Source: a virus. Taken from it: 55,435 nucleotides of DNA. Both the position numbers and the translations under genes were made by a program. Where the stretch lies: the IMG/VR virus record IMGVR_UViG_3300042934_000351, positions 1 through 55,435 of that record; one strand, 5' to 3'. The notes below the pieces were generated by a model, which worked only from the letters and a program-made list of their open reading frames with translations, was not told where the DNA came from and did not search any database. Below, in pieces: positions 1-7,133 of this stretch (position 1 is the stretch's first letter; each line of letters opens with the position of its first letter).

Positions 1-127
1 TGCTTCCGGGTTCGGAATGTGCTGCATCTTCTCGCTGGGGCTCCACGGGTCCCGCTCGAACGTGGTACGTACCACGTCGGAGCCGTCGCACCAGTAGCGT
101 CGCGGCGGCTCGAACTTGACGTCGACC
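1..127. repeat. Terminal 127-bp direct repeat, left copy
   Basis: Bases 1-127 are identical to bases 55309-55435. The repeat lies inside a minus-strand gene whose reading frame continues across the join. This indicates that the contig closes on itself and that the unique genome is about 55,308 bp. A length of exactly 127 is also the usual largest assembly k-mer, so the repeat may be an assembly overlap rather than the physical end of the packaged DNA. Confidence 0.97.
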
Positions 128-189
128 TGCCACTCGTGCTGGTCGTGTGCGTGCTCCGTGAAGCAGTGAAGCGGGTTGCGGTCAGTCAT
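1..189 (-). CDS. DUF6378-like protein, N-terminal part (gene continues at 55308)
   Basis: This is the 5' part of a gene cut by the contig ends; the rest is at 54826-55435. The ATG at 189-187 overlaps the stop of the WhiB-like gene by 8 bases, typical translational coupling. The first residues read MTDRNPLHCFTEHAHDQHEW and the frame stays open to base 1. It re-enters in phase on the right-hand copy of the terminal repeat, giving a 223-residue product. A GTG inside the repeat would give only 185 residues and would leave a gap after WhiB. Function is unknown; the recognisable domain lies in the C-terminal part and is described there. Confidence 0.85.
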   Translation of the reverse strand, partial: MTDRNPLHCFTEHAHDQHEWQVDVKFEPPRRYWCDGSDVVRTTFERDPWSPSEKMQHIPNPEA

Positions 190-514
190 TGGTTCCATCC
201 TTCTTCTTGGTCTGTTCGTCCAGCACCTTCTGCAGTGCTTCGCGTTCCTTCGGGTTGAGGCCTCCGTACATACCGAAGCGGTACGTCTTCTGCCCTTCTT
301 CTTTTGGCTTCTCCTTAGCCATGACAAACGCCAGGCACTTGAGCCTGACGGAGCAATGCTTCTCGCAGAACTCCTTGGCGTCAGCCATCTCGCGCTTAGT
401 CTCGGGGAAGAACTGTTCAAGGTCCTTCCCCACGCAGGCGCTCTTGTCCATCCACTCATGCTTGAGTGGAGGTTCGAAGCCGTCGGCTCTGTCTACATAG
501 AGACGAGTGACCAC
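182..514 (-). CDS. WhiB-like (Wbl) iron-sulfur regulator
   Basis: This 110-residue protein matches the WhiB-like family, which binds a [4Fe-4S] cluster through four cysteines and acts with the principal sigma factor at promoters in actinobacteria. Cys27, Cys50, Cys54 and Cys60 are the expected ligands. The downstream turn FGMYGGLNPKERE corresponds to the family's G[VI]WGG loop, followed by a basic C-terminal tail (TKKKDG). The middle pair is spaced C-x3-C rather than the usual C-x2-C, which is odd. The start is the GTG at 514-512, preceded by GGAAGGAGAGCC. It overlaps the RuvC-like gene by 22 bases and the next gene by 8, so it belongs to the replication operon. A phage Wbl probably modulates host or phage transcription; that role is inferred. 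Confidence 0.85.
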   Translation of the reverse strand: MVTRLYVDRADGFEPPLKHEWMDKSACVGKDLEQFFPETKREMADAKEFCEKHCSVRLKCLAFVMAKEKPKEEGQKTYRFGMYGGLNPKEREALQKVLDEQTKKKDGTND

Positions 515-1038
515 GGCTCTCCTTCCACATTGTCGAGGATGAACTGATACAGGATCTCGTTGAGGACCGGGATGCTGATCCCGACCTTGAGCGCCACCCG
601 AGAGGCGCTCACGAGGTCTGCGTGGTTGGTGCTCTCGTTGAAGCGAGCGACACCGAACAGCTTGAGCATGTCGCGCGTCACCACGTTCTTGATGCCCGTG
701 TTGTCGACGACCATGCTACCAGGCATGAGCTTGTGTGTCTTGTCCACCATGTACAGCATGTCTTGGTCCTGCCGCACGTTGTTACCGCGCTGGCGATAGC
801 CCTCGACTCCACTGAACGTGGGTGCGTTGCTCTCCTCTTGCTTGAGGAAGAGCGGCAGACCGATGGTGTAGGCAGGGTCCAGCTCCGTGATGGCCCTGGT
901 CTTCTCGTTGCGACGCGGAACGTCAGCCCACACCTGGTGTCCTACGCTCCACGTCTTCTCCCTGGAGTCGAAGCGGAGCGCCACGAGTCCAGTGTCCTTG
1001 ATACCGGGGTCCACCCCGATGAGTGTCATCTTGGTCAT
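493..1038 (-). CDS. RuvC-like Holliday junction resolvase
   Basis: The 181-residue product has the RNase H-like fold signature of the RuvC family. LIGVDPGIKDTGLVAL at the N terminus supplies the first catalytic Asp, GVEGYR near residue 77 supplies the Glu, and HADLVSASRVAL toward the C terminus supplies the last acidic residue. Such enzymes resolve branched recombination or replication intermediates before packaging. The start is the ATG at 1038, because AAGGAGA lies just upstream; a longer open frame to 1086 runs through a GC hairpin and lacks a ribosome site. It sits directly downstream of the DNA polymerase and overlaps the WhiB-like gene. The nuclease call is strong; the exact subfamily is not resolved. 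Confidence 0.85.
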   Translation of the reverse strand: MTKMTLIGVDPGIKDTGLVALRFDSREKTWSVGHQVWADVPRRNEKTRAITELDPAYTIGLPLFLKQEESNAPTFSGVEGYRQRGNNVRQDQDMLYMVDKTHKLMPGSMVVDNTGIKNVVTRDMLKLFGVARFNESTNHADLVSASRVALKVGISIPVLNEILYQFILDNVEGEPWSLVSM

Positions 1039-1053
1039 GATTCTCCTTGGTCC

Positions 1054-1087
1054 AGTGGCGGGGAGGGAGTCACCACTCCCCGCCACT
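1054..1087 (-). terminator. GC-rich hairpin between polymerase and resolvase genes
   Basis: A 12-bp perfect stem (1054-1065 with 1076-1087, arm AGTGGCGGGGAG) lies between the polymerase stop and the resolvase ribosome site. No T-run follows on the minus strand, so it is either a weak, U-less terminator of actinobacterial type or an mRNA processing/stability hairpin. Confidence 0.6.
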
Positions 1088-1092
1088 GTAGC

Positions 1093-3345
1093 CTATTTGA
1101 TGTAGCGGTACGCCGACTTGACGTCCACTGCGAGGGGAAAGTCCTTGAGCACGGTGTAGCTCATGTTCTTCCGAACGAGGTCCATGACCTCTTCCTTGGT
1201 CTTGTTGCTCGTGGGCTGCCAGTCCACGTTGAGCTCATCATGGAACTGTCCCATGATAGGAGCGTCACGGACGGTCTGCATGTCACGCCGCAGACCTCCG
1301 AGGCTGTCGAAGAACATCTCTCGACACAGCGACTGGGTGAAGATGCCCGCGAGCTTCCCACCATAGATGCTGTAGTACGTCTCCTTCTTCGTCTTCGGGT
1401 GAATGTAGGTTGCAACCCACAGGTCTCCGTTGAGCCGCTCCGCAGGCTTGTAGTAGCAGAGCTTGTCTCCACGGAAATAGCATCCGTGTACGAAGCGCGT
1501 GACGTATGGAGTACCGTCAGGCAGCAGGAGTTGGAGGCACAGCGACACCGAGCCGGGGTGCTGTGCTGCCATGCTCTCGACCTGGAAGGGCGTCGAGCGA
1601 GCGATCATGCCGTGCCCGATCTGGACCTGCAAGGGCGTGTTGCCTCGCACAGAGTCCTTGAGCAGGTCATCGAGCGTACGCCAGAACGCCACGATGTTCG
1701 GGTTCGCCGCACGCCAGTTCGACACGTCCTCCAGCGCCGTCTCGATCGTGACGCTGAATCCCAGACGGAACATGAAGTCCTGCACCGCTGCTGCCGATGC
1801 CTGGTACCCACAGCTCAGCTCCGAGTACTTACCTCGGGGTCGCTGAGCAGGGGTGACGTCGTCATAATCGACGTTGAAGTACTTCGAAGCGAGTACCTTA
1901 TACACGTCCTTACCCTCACGATAGGCGTCGAGCTTCCACTCTTCGCCTGCCAGGTAAGCGAGACCTCGTGACTCAACTGCAGAGAAGTCTCCGACGATGA
2001 TCTCTCCCTGAGGATGACGAGCAGTGAACACCTGCCGAAGCTGGCCTGCCATGTCACCGTTGGACCACGGCTCCTGGAAGTCGTAGACCGTCGAGATGTC
2101 CTTGACATACTCGTTACCCTCCTCGTCCTTCATCATCTTGAGCTTGCCGAGGTTCTGCATCTGCACGCCCCGACCTGTGGTACGGAACGTCTGACCAGCA
2201 CCGACGTGCATGTACTGGTCACGGAGGATGTCATCATCCGACACGAGGTCGAGGATCTTCGGCAGCTTGCTGAGCGTGCTGCCTCCGATTTCCTGCTTGG
2301 TTTCCAGCAGAGACTGGACCTCACGCAGACGACCGACCTGACGGAGAGTCTCAGGCGTGAGAGTCATCAGAGCCTCATCGTCCCAGACCCAGCTGTCACC
2401 ATCCATTCGCATGGGCAGGACGTTGATGTCGTCCTTCTGGTTCTTGCTGATGACCTCGGCGATCTGCTTGCGCACCTTCTCCAGTGCGATGGGCAGATGG
2501 TACTTGTCCAGGCTCCCGACCTTGAAGCCACGCTCCTCACAGTAGCGCTTGAGCTGAGCAGGCGAGTTGAAGTTGATCTCGTCTCCTGTCTCAGTGAGGA
2601 ACACACGCTTGGCGATGATGTTGTTCGCCCACGCCCGCTGCTTCATCTTGAGAATGAGCGGACGATCGATGTGCCAGCCCGCCTGGTTCTGCTCCCACGT
2701 CGACTGCTCGTCGTAGGCCTCGTTGATGAGGAGAAGCGGATCGAACAGGTCGAGGATGCGCTTGGCGGTGAGACGAATCTCACGACTGCCCTTCGCATCC
2801 ATCTCGCAGTACTTGATGAACAGCTTCCACAGGTCCATGTGCCCGTGCTTCTCGATGAGCTCAGGTGTGGGGCCGTCCGGGTACTTCTCGTTCGGCACAC
2901 AGAACAGCATGACGAGGTCGTTGCCTTCCTCCAGCTTGTGGCTGTTGGTCAGCTGTCGTGACGCCACGATGAGCTTGGACTCCGCGCCGAGACAGCGTGC
3001 GTCCACTGCACTGTCCTCGAACCGGAACGGGTCGAAGTCCGGCAGGAGCCAGTGTGTCACGGCACGCTCGAACGGGGCGTTGTGCGCCATGATCGGAGCC
3101 TTGTCGTGGTCTGTCAGCCAGCCCATGAAGTGCGGCGTCACGTCTAGGATTGAGCGCGCCTCTGCAACACCGTGTTCCCAGATGGTCTTGAACACCCAGT
3201 CGTATGTGTGCTCTCCCTCATCGGTCGCCACACTGGCCAGGAGAATCTTGAACTCCGGGTCAGCGACGTAGTTCGCCAGGCCCCGCACCGGCAGGTTGGT
3301 GCGGGACCAGGTCTCGTAGTCGAGACCGCTCGTCTCAGATGTCAT
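1093..3345 (-). CDS. Family A DNA polymerase with 3'-5' exonuclease
   Basis: This 750-residue protein is the replicative DNA polymerase. The N-terminal third carries the DEDDy proofreading exonuclease: LDYETWS (Exo I, residues ~8-14), AHNAPFER (Exo II, ~87-94) and YCEMD (Exo III, ~181-185). The polymerase motifs follow: motif A VGDFSAVESRG near residue 450, motif B around GKYSELSCGYQ near 505, and motif C FHDELNVDW at ~701-709. There is no 5'-3' exonuclease domain, as usual for phage enzymes. It overlaps the upstream gene by 11 bases. Its partners nearby are the DUF2815 ssDNA-binding protein, DUF2800 nuclease, SF3 helicase and primase-polymerase, a set that travels with this polymerase type in many phages. 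Confidence 0.97.
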   Translation of the reverse strand: MTSETSGLDYETWSRTNLPVRGLANYVADPEFKILLASVATDEGEHTYDWVFKTIWEHGVAEARSILDVTPHFMGWLTDHDKAPIMAHNAPFERAVTHWLLPDFDPFRFEDSAVDARCLGAESKLIVASRQLTNSHKLEEGNDLVMLFCVPNEKYPDGPTPELIEKHGHMDLWKLFIKYCEMDAKGSREIRLTAKRILDLFDPLLLINEAYDEQSTWEQNQAGWHIDRPLILKMKQRAWANNIIAKRVFLTETGDEINFNSPAQLKRYCEERGFKVGSLDKYHLPIALEKVRKQIAEVISKNQKDDINVLPMRMDGDSWVWDDEALMTLTPETLRQVGRLREVQSLLETKQEIGGSTLSKLPKILDLVSDDDILRDQYMHVGAGQTFRTTGRGVQMQNLGKLKMMKDEEGNEYVKDISTVYDFQEPWSNGDMAGQLRQVFTARHPQGEIIVGDFSAVESRGLAYLAGEEWKLDAYREGKDVYKVLASKYFNVDYDDVTPAQRPRGKYSELSCGYQASAAAVQDFMFRLGFSVTIETALEDVSNWRAANPNIVAFWRTLDDLLKDSVRGNTPLQVQIGHGMIARSTPFQVESMAAQHPGSVSLCLQLLLPDGTPYVTRFVHGCYFRGDKLCYYKPAERLNGDLWVATYIHPKTKKETYYSIYGGKLAGIFTQSLCREMFFDSLGGLRRDMQTVRDAPIMGQFHDELNVDWQPTSNKTKEEVMDLVRKNMSYTVLKDFPLAVDVKSAYRYIK

Positions 3346-3964
3346 CGATCGTTGTCTCCTTGTTCTTCTTCACGATGAGGATCTCGTACTCATCCGGATC
3401 GTACTCCTTGTTGAGAGGCAGGCCTTCCCAGTACTTGCCACCGAACGTGTGCATGATCCAGTCGTTGCGACGAAACCACTCGCGGTTATACGCGTCAATC
3501 TCTGCGTGCTCTTCGAGTGTGGCGTAGCGGTGTTCTCCGAGTTCCTCGTCGTAGAACCAGGTACTCTTCGGATTGCCGATGACGCCACGGAGTTTCCAGA
3601 AGACGTCATTGAGGATGAGACCTTCACCCTCCCGCATGAGATGGATCGCCGCGCGCTCCAGCCCTGCTCGCGTGAGCAGTTCGAAGTGAGGGCCCTTGGT
3701 CCACAGGGTGTAGAGCACCCACGCCTTGGCGTACTCGTAGCGGGTGTGCTTGACAGGCTTGCTGTCCTTGTCCCACACCCACTGCTGGGTCTTCCGATCC
3801 CAGTGACCCTTGCGCTCCTTGATGAAGTCACGCACACGACTGAGCCTGCCACGTGCCCCGTTGCGGGTCTCCGTGTAGACCTCGTGTACGATTTCCTCGT
3901 AGTCAGGGTCTGTGGCGAAGGGGAGTTCCTTCTGCCACGGTACCGTGACCTTCCGTCTGGTCAT
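3335..3964 (-). CDS. Hypothetical protein in replication operon (209 aa)
   Basis: I do not recognise this 209-residue protein. It is soluble and rich in Trp, Tyr and charged residues, with a basic middle part (RLSRVRDFIKERKGHWDR) and an acidic/basic C-terminal end. No signal peptide, transmembrane helix or cysteine motif is visible. The ATG at 3964 overlaps the upstream stop as ATGA and its own 3' end overlaps the polymerase start by 11 bases. It is therefore translated together with the polymerase and is probably a replication accessory protein; that role is inferred from position only. Confidence 0.8.
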   Translation of the reverse strand: MTRRKVTVPWQKELPFATDPDYEEIVHEVYTETRNGARGRLSRVRDFIKERKGHWDRKTQQWVWDKDSKPVKHTRYEYAKAWVLYTLWTKGPHFELLTRAGLERAAIHLMREGEGLILNDVFWKLRGVIGNPKSTWFYDEELGEHRYATLEEHAEIDAYNREWFRRNDWIMHTFGGKYWEGLPLNKEYDPDEYEILIVKKNKETTIDDI

Positions 3965-4365
3965 ACGTACTCCAGCATCTTGTTGACGAGGGACTTCTTG
4001 TCCTCGATGGCGATGTAGTCGGTGGCGGTGGAGAGCAGCCAGAACAGCGCCGACTCCTGGACGTCGTTGACGGAGAGACCGGTGAACGGCTCCAGCCAGT
4101 GACGCTCGCTGACCTGCATACGCACCACAGGGGGTGCTTCCATCTGGTCAGGTGCGAGAACGACTCGCGTGAACTCTTCGTAGGTCATGGAGGCTGTGGC
4201 GTCGCTGAGCGCACTGCCACAGAACTCTGCCTCGAAGTCGTAGTAGCCGACGTAACCGTCGACCTCCCACATGGCTGCGACCGGCTTGTCAGCCAGTTCC
4301 CAGATGTAGACGGTGCCGGACTCCTGCACCTGGGTACCGTAACGGTACCTCGGGTCTTCACTCAT
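3961..4365 (-). CDS. Hypothetical protein in replication operon (134 aa)
   Basis: This 134-residue acidic protein has no family I recognise. The start is the ATG at 4365, preceded by AAGGAGAC; the longer open frame to 4530 lies inside the DUF2800 gene and is ignored. The middle contains an aromatic stretch (GYVGYYDFEAEF) and a helical C-terminal half ending in KSLVNKMLEYV. The stop overlaps the next ATG (ATGA at 3961-3964), so expression is coupled to the polymerase group. No membrane or metal-binding features are seen. Confidence 0.78.
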   Translation of the reverse strand: MSEDPRYRYGTQVQESGTVYIWELADKPVAAMWEVDGYVGYYDFEAEFCGSALSDATASMTYEEFTRVVLAPDQMEAPPVVRMQVSERHWLEPFTGLSVNDVQESALFWLLSTATDYIAIEDKKSLVNKMLEYV

Positions 4366-4366
4366 C

Positions 4367-5602
4367 TTAGTCTCCTTCCAAGACATCGATGTCGGATTGC
4401 TGCTCGTCTCGCTCACCATAGAGCATGGTGAGCATGGCAGGACAGGCCTTGCTGCCCTTGTCACTGCGTGAGTGGGGGTTGGCCGGACAGAACGTGCAGT
4501 GCCCTCCGGGTGTGAGCTTCTTGTCTCCACCCAGGATGGCGCGCTCGCTCTCTTTCATCTCGTTGCTCCACTCGTGGAGCTTAGCGAACGAGATGGTCCA
4601 GTCGTTTGTGTTGTTGCGCTGCATGATGTGCAGCTTGACCTCGGGGTAGTTGACACCGCCGAACGTCCACGCGTAGTACATGAGTTGCGTGTTGTTCGTT
4701 GCGTCGATCTCGATCTCACCCATCTTAAGGTCCAGCACGTGCATGACGTACTTGTCCTTGATGACGAGGTCGACCGTGGTCTTGGGCTTGGTGCTCAACC
4801 ATTCGGCTGTTGCCTTGACCTCCACGAGAATCTCGAGAGAGTCCTCGTCCATCGTGTCGATGAGGTCTGCCACGTACTCGATGGCCTCAGCCATAGCAAC
4901 CACGTAGCGAGGTTCGACGGCCTTGTCACGGGTACCCGTGACGCTGCCCGACGCATCCTTGACAGGGACCTGGTAGACCAGAGCGACGGCGATCTCGTAT
5001 GCGATGGGCGGTGCCACCTTGTAGAGCATGAACCACCACACGATGTACGCCTTCTTGTCAGACAGGAGCTTGATCCTGTCCCGGCGCTCGCTGATCTCTC
5101 TCAGAAACTTGGCTTTCTCCCTGAGACCTTCGCCCGGAGAAACGGCATCCGCGAAAATTTCGTGGAGTTGCGTACCGACCCCCTTCCAGCCGTCGTCGTT
5201 GCGTTCCGGGTACTGGAAGCCTGGGATGGCCTCCTCCAGGTTCGCAGAGCCGTGGCACTTGTGGTACCTGTTTGCGTATGATGCGCTGAACCGGAACTCG
5301 TGACTCATCGGGATCACGTCGTTCTCGTCCAGGACATCGAGTACTTCTGTTGTCATCGGCATCCTCAGCTTTCCCGTGTCTGTGCTCATGAGTCTTGTTG
5401 GCTCTGCTCCGTATGCTCGGAGCAGGGCCGTGTGCTTCTTGCACGTCGTGTAGATGGTCTCGACCCAGTTGTTGCAGTCCTTGAGCTCACACCTGTAGAG
5501 CGACGTGCAGGCGTAGCATGTGGTGTAGCCCTCCCAAGCGTAGCGCTTGACAAGGTGCCCACAGCTACTGCACAGGCTGCGGGTCGCTGGGAGCGTCGAC
5601 AT
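4367..5602 (-). CDS. DUF2800 / RecB-Cas4-like PD-(D/E)XK nuclease with N-terminal zinc ribbon
   Basis: The core matches the DUF2800 group of PD-(D/E)XK exonucleases. SASYANRYHKCHGSANLEEA (residues ~106-125) is the usual N-terminal motif, GTQLHEIF gives the conserved His, and VMHVLDLKMG near residue 300 carries the catalytic Asp-x-Lys region. A C-terminal Cys cluster (HCTFCPANPHS...KACPA) may hold an Fe-S or zinc site, as in Cas4-like nucleases. Before the core, residues 11-54 carry Cys11, 14, 29, 32, 38, 43 and 54, a probable zinc ribbon. The start at 5602 keeps this ribbon; starts near 5389 or 5356 would remove it, and none has a perfect ribosome site. The gene pairs with the DUF2815 gene just upstream, as in other phages. 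Confidence 0.82.
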   Translation of the reverse strand: MSTLPATRSLCSSCGHLVKRYAWEGYTTCYACTSLYRCELKDCNNWVETIYTTCKKHTALLRAYGAEPTRLMSTDTGKLRMPMTTEVLDVLDENDVIPMSHEFRFSASYANRYHKCHGSANLEEAIPGFQYPERNDDGWKGVGTQLHEIFADAVSPGEGLREKAKFLREISERRDRIKLLSDKKAYIVWWFMLYKVAPPIAYEIAVALVYQVPVKDASGSVTGTRDKAVEPRYVVAMAEAIEYVADLIDTMDEDSLEILVEVKATAEWLSTKPKTTVDLVIKDKYVMHVLDLKMGEIEIDATNNTQLMYYAWTFGGVNYPEVKLHIMQRNNTNDWTISFAKLHEWSNEMKESERAILGGDKKLTPGGHCTFCPANPHSRSDKGSKACPAMLTMLYGERDEQQSDIDVLEGD

Positions 5603-5777
5603 GCTTGTCCAGGTTCCGATGCGCACCCTTGCAGACGCACATGCAGATACCGCCCTTGTGGCCCTTCGGGAACTGACACCCGTGCCTGCGCCCGTTGATC
5701 TTGTCACCGTTCTTAGCGGTGTCGTGCGTCGACCACATGGTCGGACACAGGTTGGCGATTGCTTCTTGACGATCCAT
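5565..5777 (-). CDS. Small Cys/His-rich protein (70 aa)
   Basis: This 70-residue basic protein has a cluster of potential metal ligands: Cys near residue 11, then HGCQFPKGHKGG, then CMCVCKGAHRN. It could be a small zinc-binding protein. The ATG at 5777 is preceded by GAGGGCAA at a normal distance. It overlaps the DUF2800 start by 38 bases in another frame. I do not know a family for it. Its place between the ssDNA-binding protein and the nuclease suggests a replication or host-takeover accessory role, which is inferred only. Confidence 0.65.
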   Translation of the reverse strand: MDRQEAIANLCPTMWSTHDTAKNGDKINGRRHGCQFPKGHKGGICMCVCKGAHRNLDKHVDAPSDPQPVQ

Positions 5778-5812
5778 TTGCCCTCGATCTTGTTGTGAAG
5801 TGTGCGTAGAAA

Positions 5813-5844
5813 AGGCGGGGTACCTGCTAACAGGTACCCCGCCT
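5813..5844 (-). terminator. Rho-independent terminator after the DUF2815 gene
   Basis: A 14-bp perfect stem (5813-5826 with 5831-5844) with a 4-base loop follows the stop of the ssDNA-binding protein gene. On the minus strand it is followed directly by TTTTCT. This is one of the clearest intrinsic terminators in the window. It could tune the level of the abundant binding protein relative to the nuclease and polymerase below. Confidence 0.88.
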
Positions 5845-5871
5845 CAAGGAAGCGGTCCTGTAGTTACAGGA

Positions 5872-6621
5872 TTACTCTTCCCAGTCGTCCCCGTCTTCGA
5901 GGACTGCGGCGTCGCCCGCTCCGCCCGTGACCGGCAAGCCGAGATGCGGGAGCAGGTAGAGCGCGTTGCCGTACGCCGTGACAGCGCCGTTGCCCGCCGC
6001 GTTCTCGAACGCGTTCATGCGGAGCGACGTGCGGAAGTGCCAGTTGGCACCCCACCACAGGGCGTCCGGGTCCTTGCGCTCGTCCGGCAGCTCGATCTGG
6101 CTGAGCGGGACGGTGACCTGCACGCCGTCCTGCTTGATGATCGCCTTCTTCGGGAAGTCCTTCTCGAACGGCCCGGAGAACTTGATCTTGTACTCGTAGC
6201 CGTCGGGCGCGTTCTCACGGTCCTTGGGCGTGAGGTAGCGGAGCGGGAGGTTGGGCTTCTCCTTGCGCCCTTCCGCCACGGTCCACTTCTCGTCCGAGAC
6301 CTGCTTGATGAGCTCGTCGACGAGGTCGGCGTCGAGCGCCTTGCTCCGACCGAACTCGTCCTTGAGACGACGTGCGAAGGGCAGGTACGTCTCAGCGAGG
6401 TACGTCACCGCCTTGCGGTAGTTGTCCTCGGTGAGCAGGAGGTTCGCACCGATCTTGTCCGGGTACTCCGGCGGGTTGATCTTGCGACGCGTGCGCCACT
6501 CGGTGAGGGCCTCCAGGTCCGCCTCACTCGTGATCGGGAAGGACAGGAGTCCCTCGATGACGAGGTTCTTGGGCCAAGGGATCTCGATCTTGGACGGTGC
6601 TGCTTTGGTTGAGGTTGCCAT
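5872..6621 (-). CDS. ssDNA-binding protein, DUF2815 / T7 gp2.5-like
   Basis: This 249-residue protein fits the DUF2815 family, phage ssDNA-binding proteins with an OB-like fold. The N-terminal KNLVIEGLLSFP and the later segment WHFRTSLRMNAFENAAGNG resemble family landmarks. The end of the chain is acidic (VLEDGDDWEE), as in ssDNA-binding proteins that recruit partner enzymes through their tails. It would coat replicating DNA and contact the polymerase and helicase. The start is the ATG at 6621 (MATSTKAAPSK); the upstream extension to 6723 overlaps the redoxin gene. Adjacent DUF2815, DUF2800 and family A polymerase genes are a known phage combination, which supports the call. Confidence 0.8.
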   Translation of the reverse strand: MATSTKAAPSKIEIPWPKNLVIEGLLSFPITSEADLEALTEWRTRRKINPPEYPDKIGANLLLTEDNYRKAVTYLAETYLPFARRLKDEFGRSKALDADLVDELIKQVSDEKWTVAEGRKEKPNLPLRYLTPKDRENAPDGYEYKIKFSGPFEKDFPKKAIIKQDGVQVTVPLSQIELPDERKDPDALWWGANWHFRTSLRMNAFENAAGNGAVTAYGNALYLLPHLGLPVTGGAGDAAVLEDGDDWEE

Positions 6622-6659
6622 GCTGGCTCTTTCTCTTGTGATGGTTGTTGTCTGCTTGA

Positions 6660-6929
6660 CTAGGCTGCTTGACTGAGTTGGTCGATGAGGTCGTTGATCC
6701 GCTGGGGCTGGAAGCCAGCCCAACCGCCTGACTCGCCTCCGTCGATGAGAACGACGGGAGCAGACAGGTGCCCGAGTTCCTTGAGGGTGTTGGTCGTTGT
6801 CTCGTCCATGACGATCCGCTCATACGGAACGCCCTTCGTGGTCAGGACCTTTTCGGTCATGATGCACTGACGACACTCGATCTCACCCCTCTTCGTGGGC
6901 TCGGGCTTGACGTAGACTGTGACCTTCAA
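6660..6929 (-). CDS. NrdH-like glutaredoxin
   Basis: This 89-residue protein is a thioredoxin-fold redoxin of NrdH/glutaredoxin type. The active site is Cys19-Arg-Gln-Cys22, the cis-proline motif is SAPVV, and GGWAGFQPQRI near the end matches the NrdH C-terminal substrate loop. NrdH proteins donate electrons to ribonucleotide reductase; no phage reductase gene is present here, so the partner would be the host enzyme. The start is a TTG at 6929-6927 with an ideal AAGGAGG four bases upstream. It raises dNTP supply during replication if it works like its relatives. Confidence 0.87.
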   Translation of the reverse strand: MKVTVYVKPEPTKRGEIECRQCIMTEKVLTTKGVPYERIVMDETTTNTLKELGHLSAPVVLIDGGESGGWAGFQPQRINDLIDQLSQAA

Positions 6930-6938
6930 TGGGCCTCC

Positions 6939-7133
6939 TTAGCGTGTCAGCAAGAAGCGGAAGTGCTCCTTGCTTCTGGTCCTCTTGGCTCCACACTTGC
7001 ACTGCCAGGTGTAGTACTTGTCTGACAGATGTGGACGCTTCCGAAGTCTCATGCGGTGCTTGTGCACCTTCATCTCTTTGGCCTCGACTTGCTCGTTGCC
7101 AACGGTGTAGTGCATGGTGCAGTCCTTACACAT
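6939..7133 (-). CDS. Small zinc-ribbon protein (64 aa)
   Basis: This 64-residue basic protein starts MCKDCTMHY and has a second knuckle, WQCKCGAKRTRS, giving two Cys pairs about 43 residues apart that could bind one zinc ion. The middle is very basic (HKHRMRLRKRP). The ATG at 7133 overlaps the stop of the DUF932 gene by 8 bases, so the two are coupled. A nucleic-acid or protein adaptor role is plausible, but I cannot assign a function. Confidence 0.7.
   Translation of the reverse strand: MCKDCTMHYTVGNEQVEAKEMKVHKHRMRLRKRPHLSDKYYTWQCKCGAKRTRSKEHFRFLLTR

Noticed and set aside
1-127. True direct terminal repeat of the packaged DNA
   Set aside because: The length of exactly 127 matches an assembly k-mer, and the repeat lies within a coding sequence, so an assembly overlap is the simpler explanation.
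622-1971. Long plus-strand frame opposite the resolvase and polymerase genes
   Set aside because: It is a shadow of two well-identified minus-strand genes.
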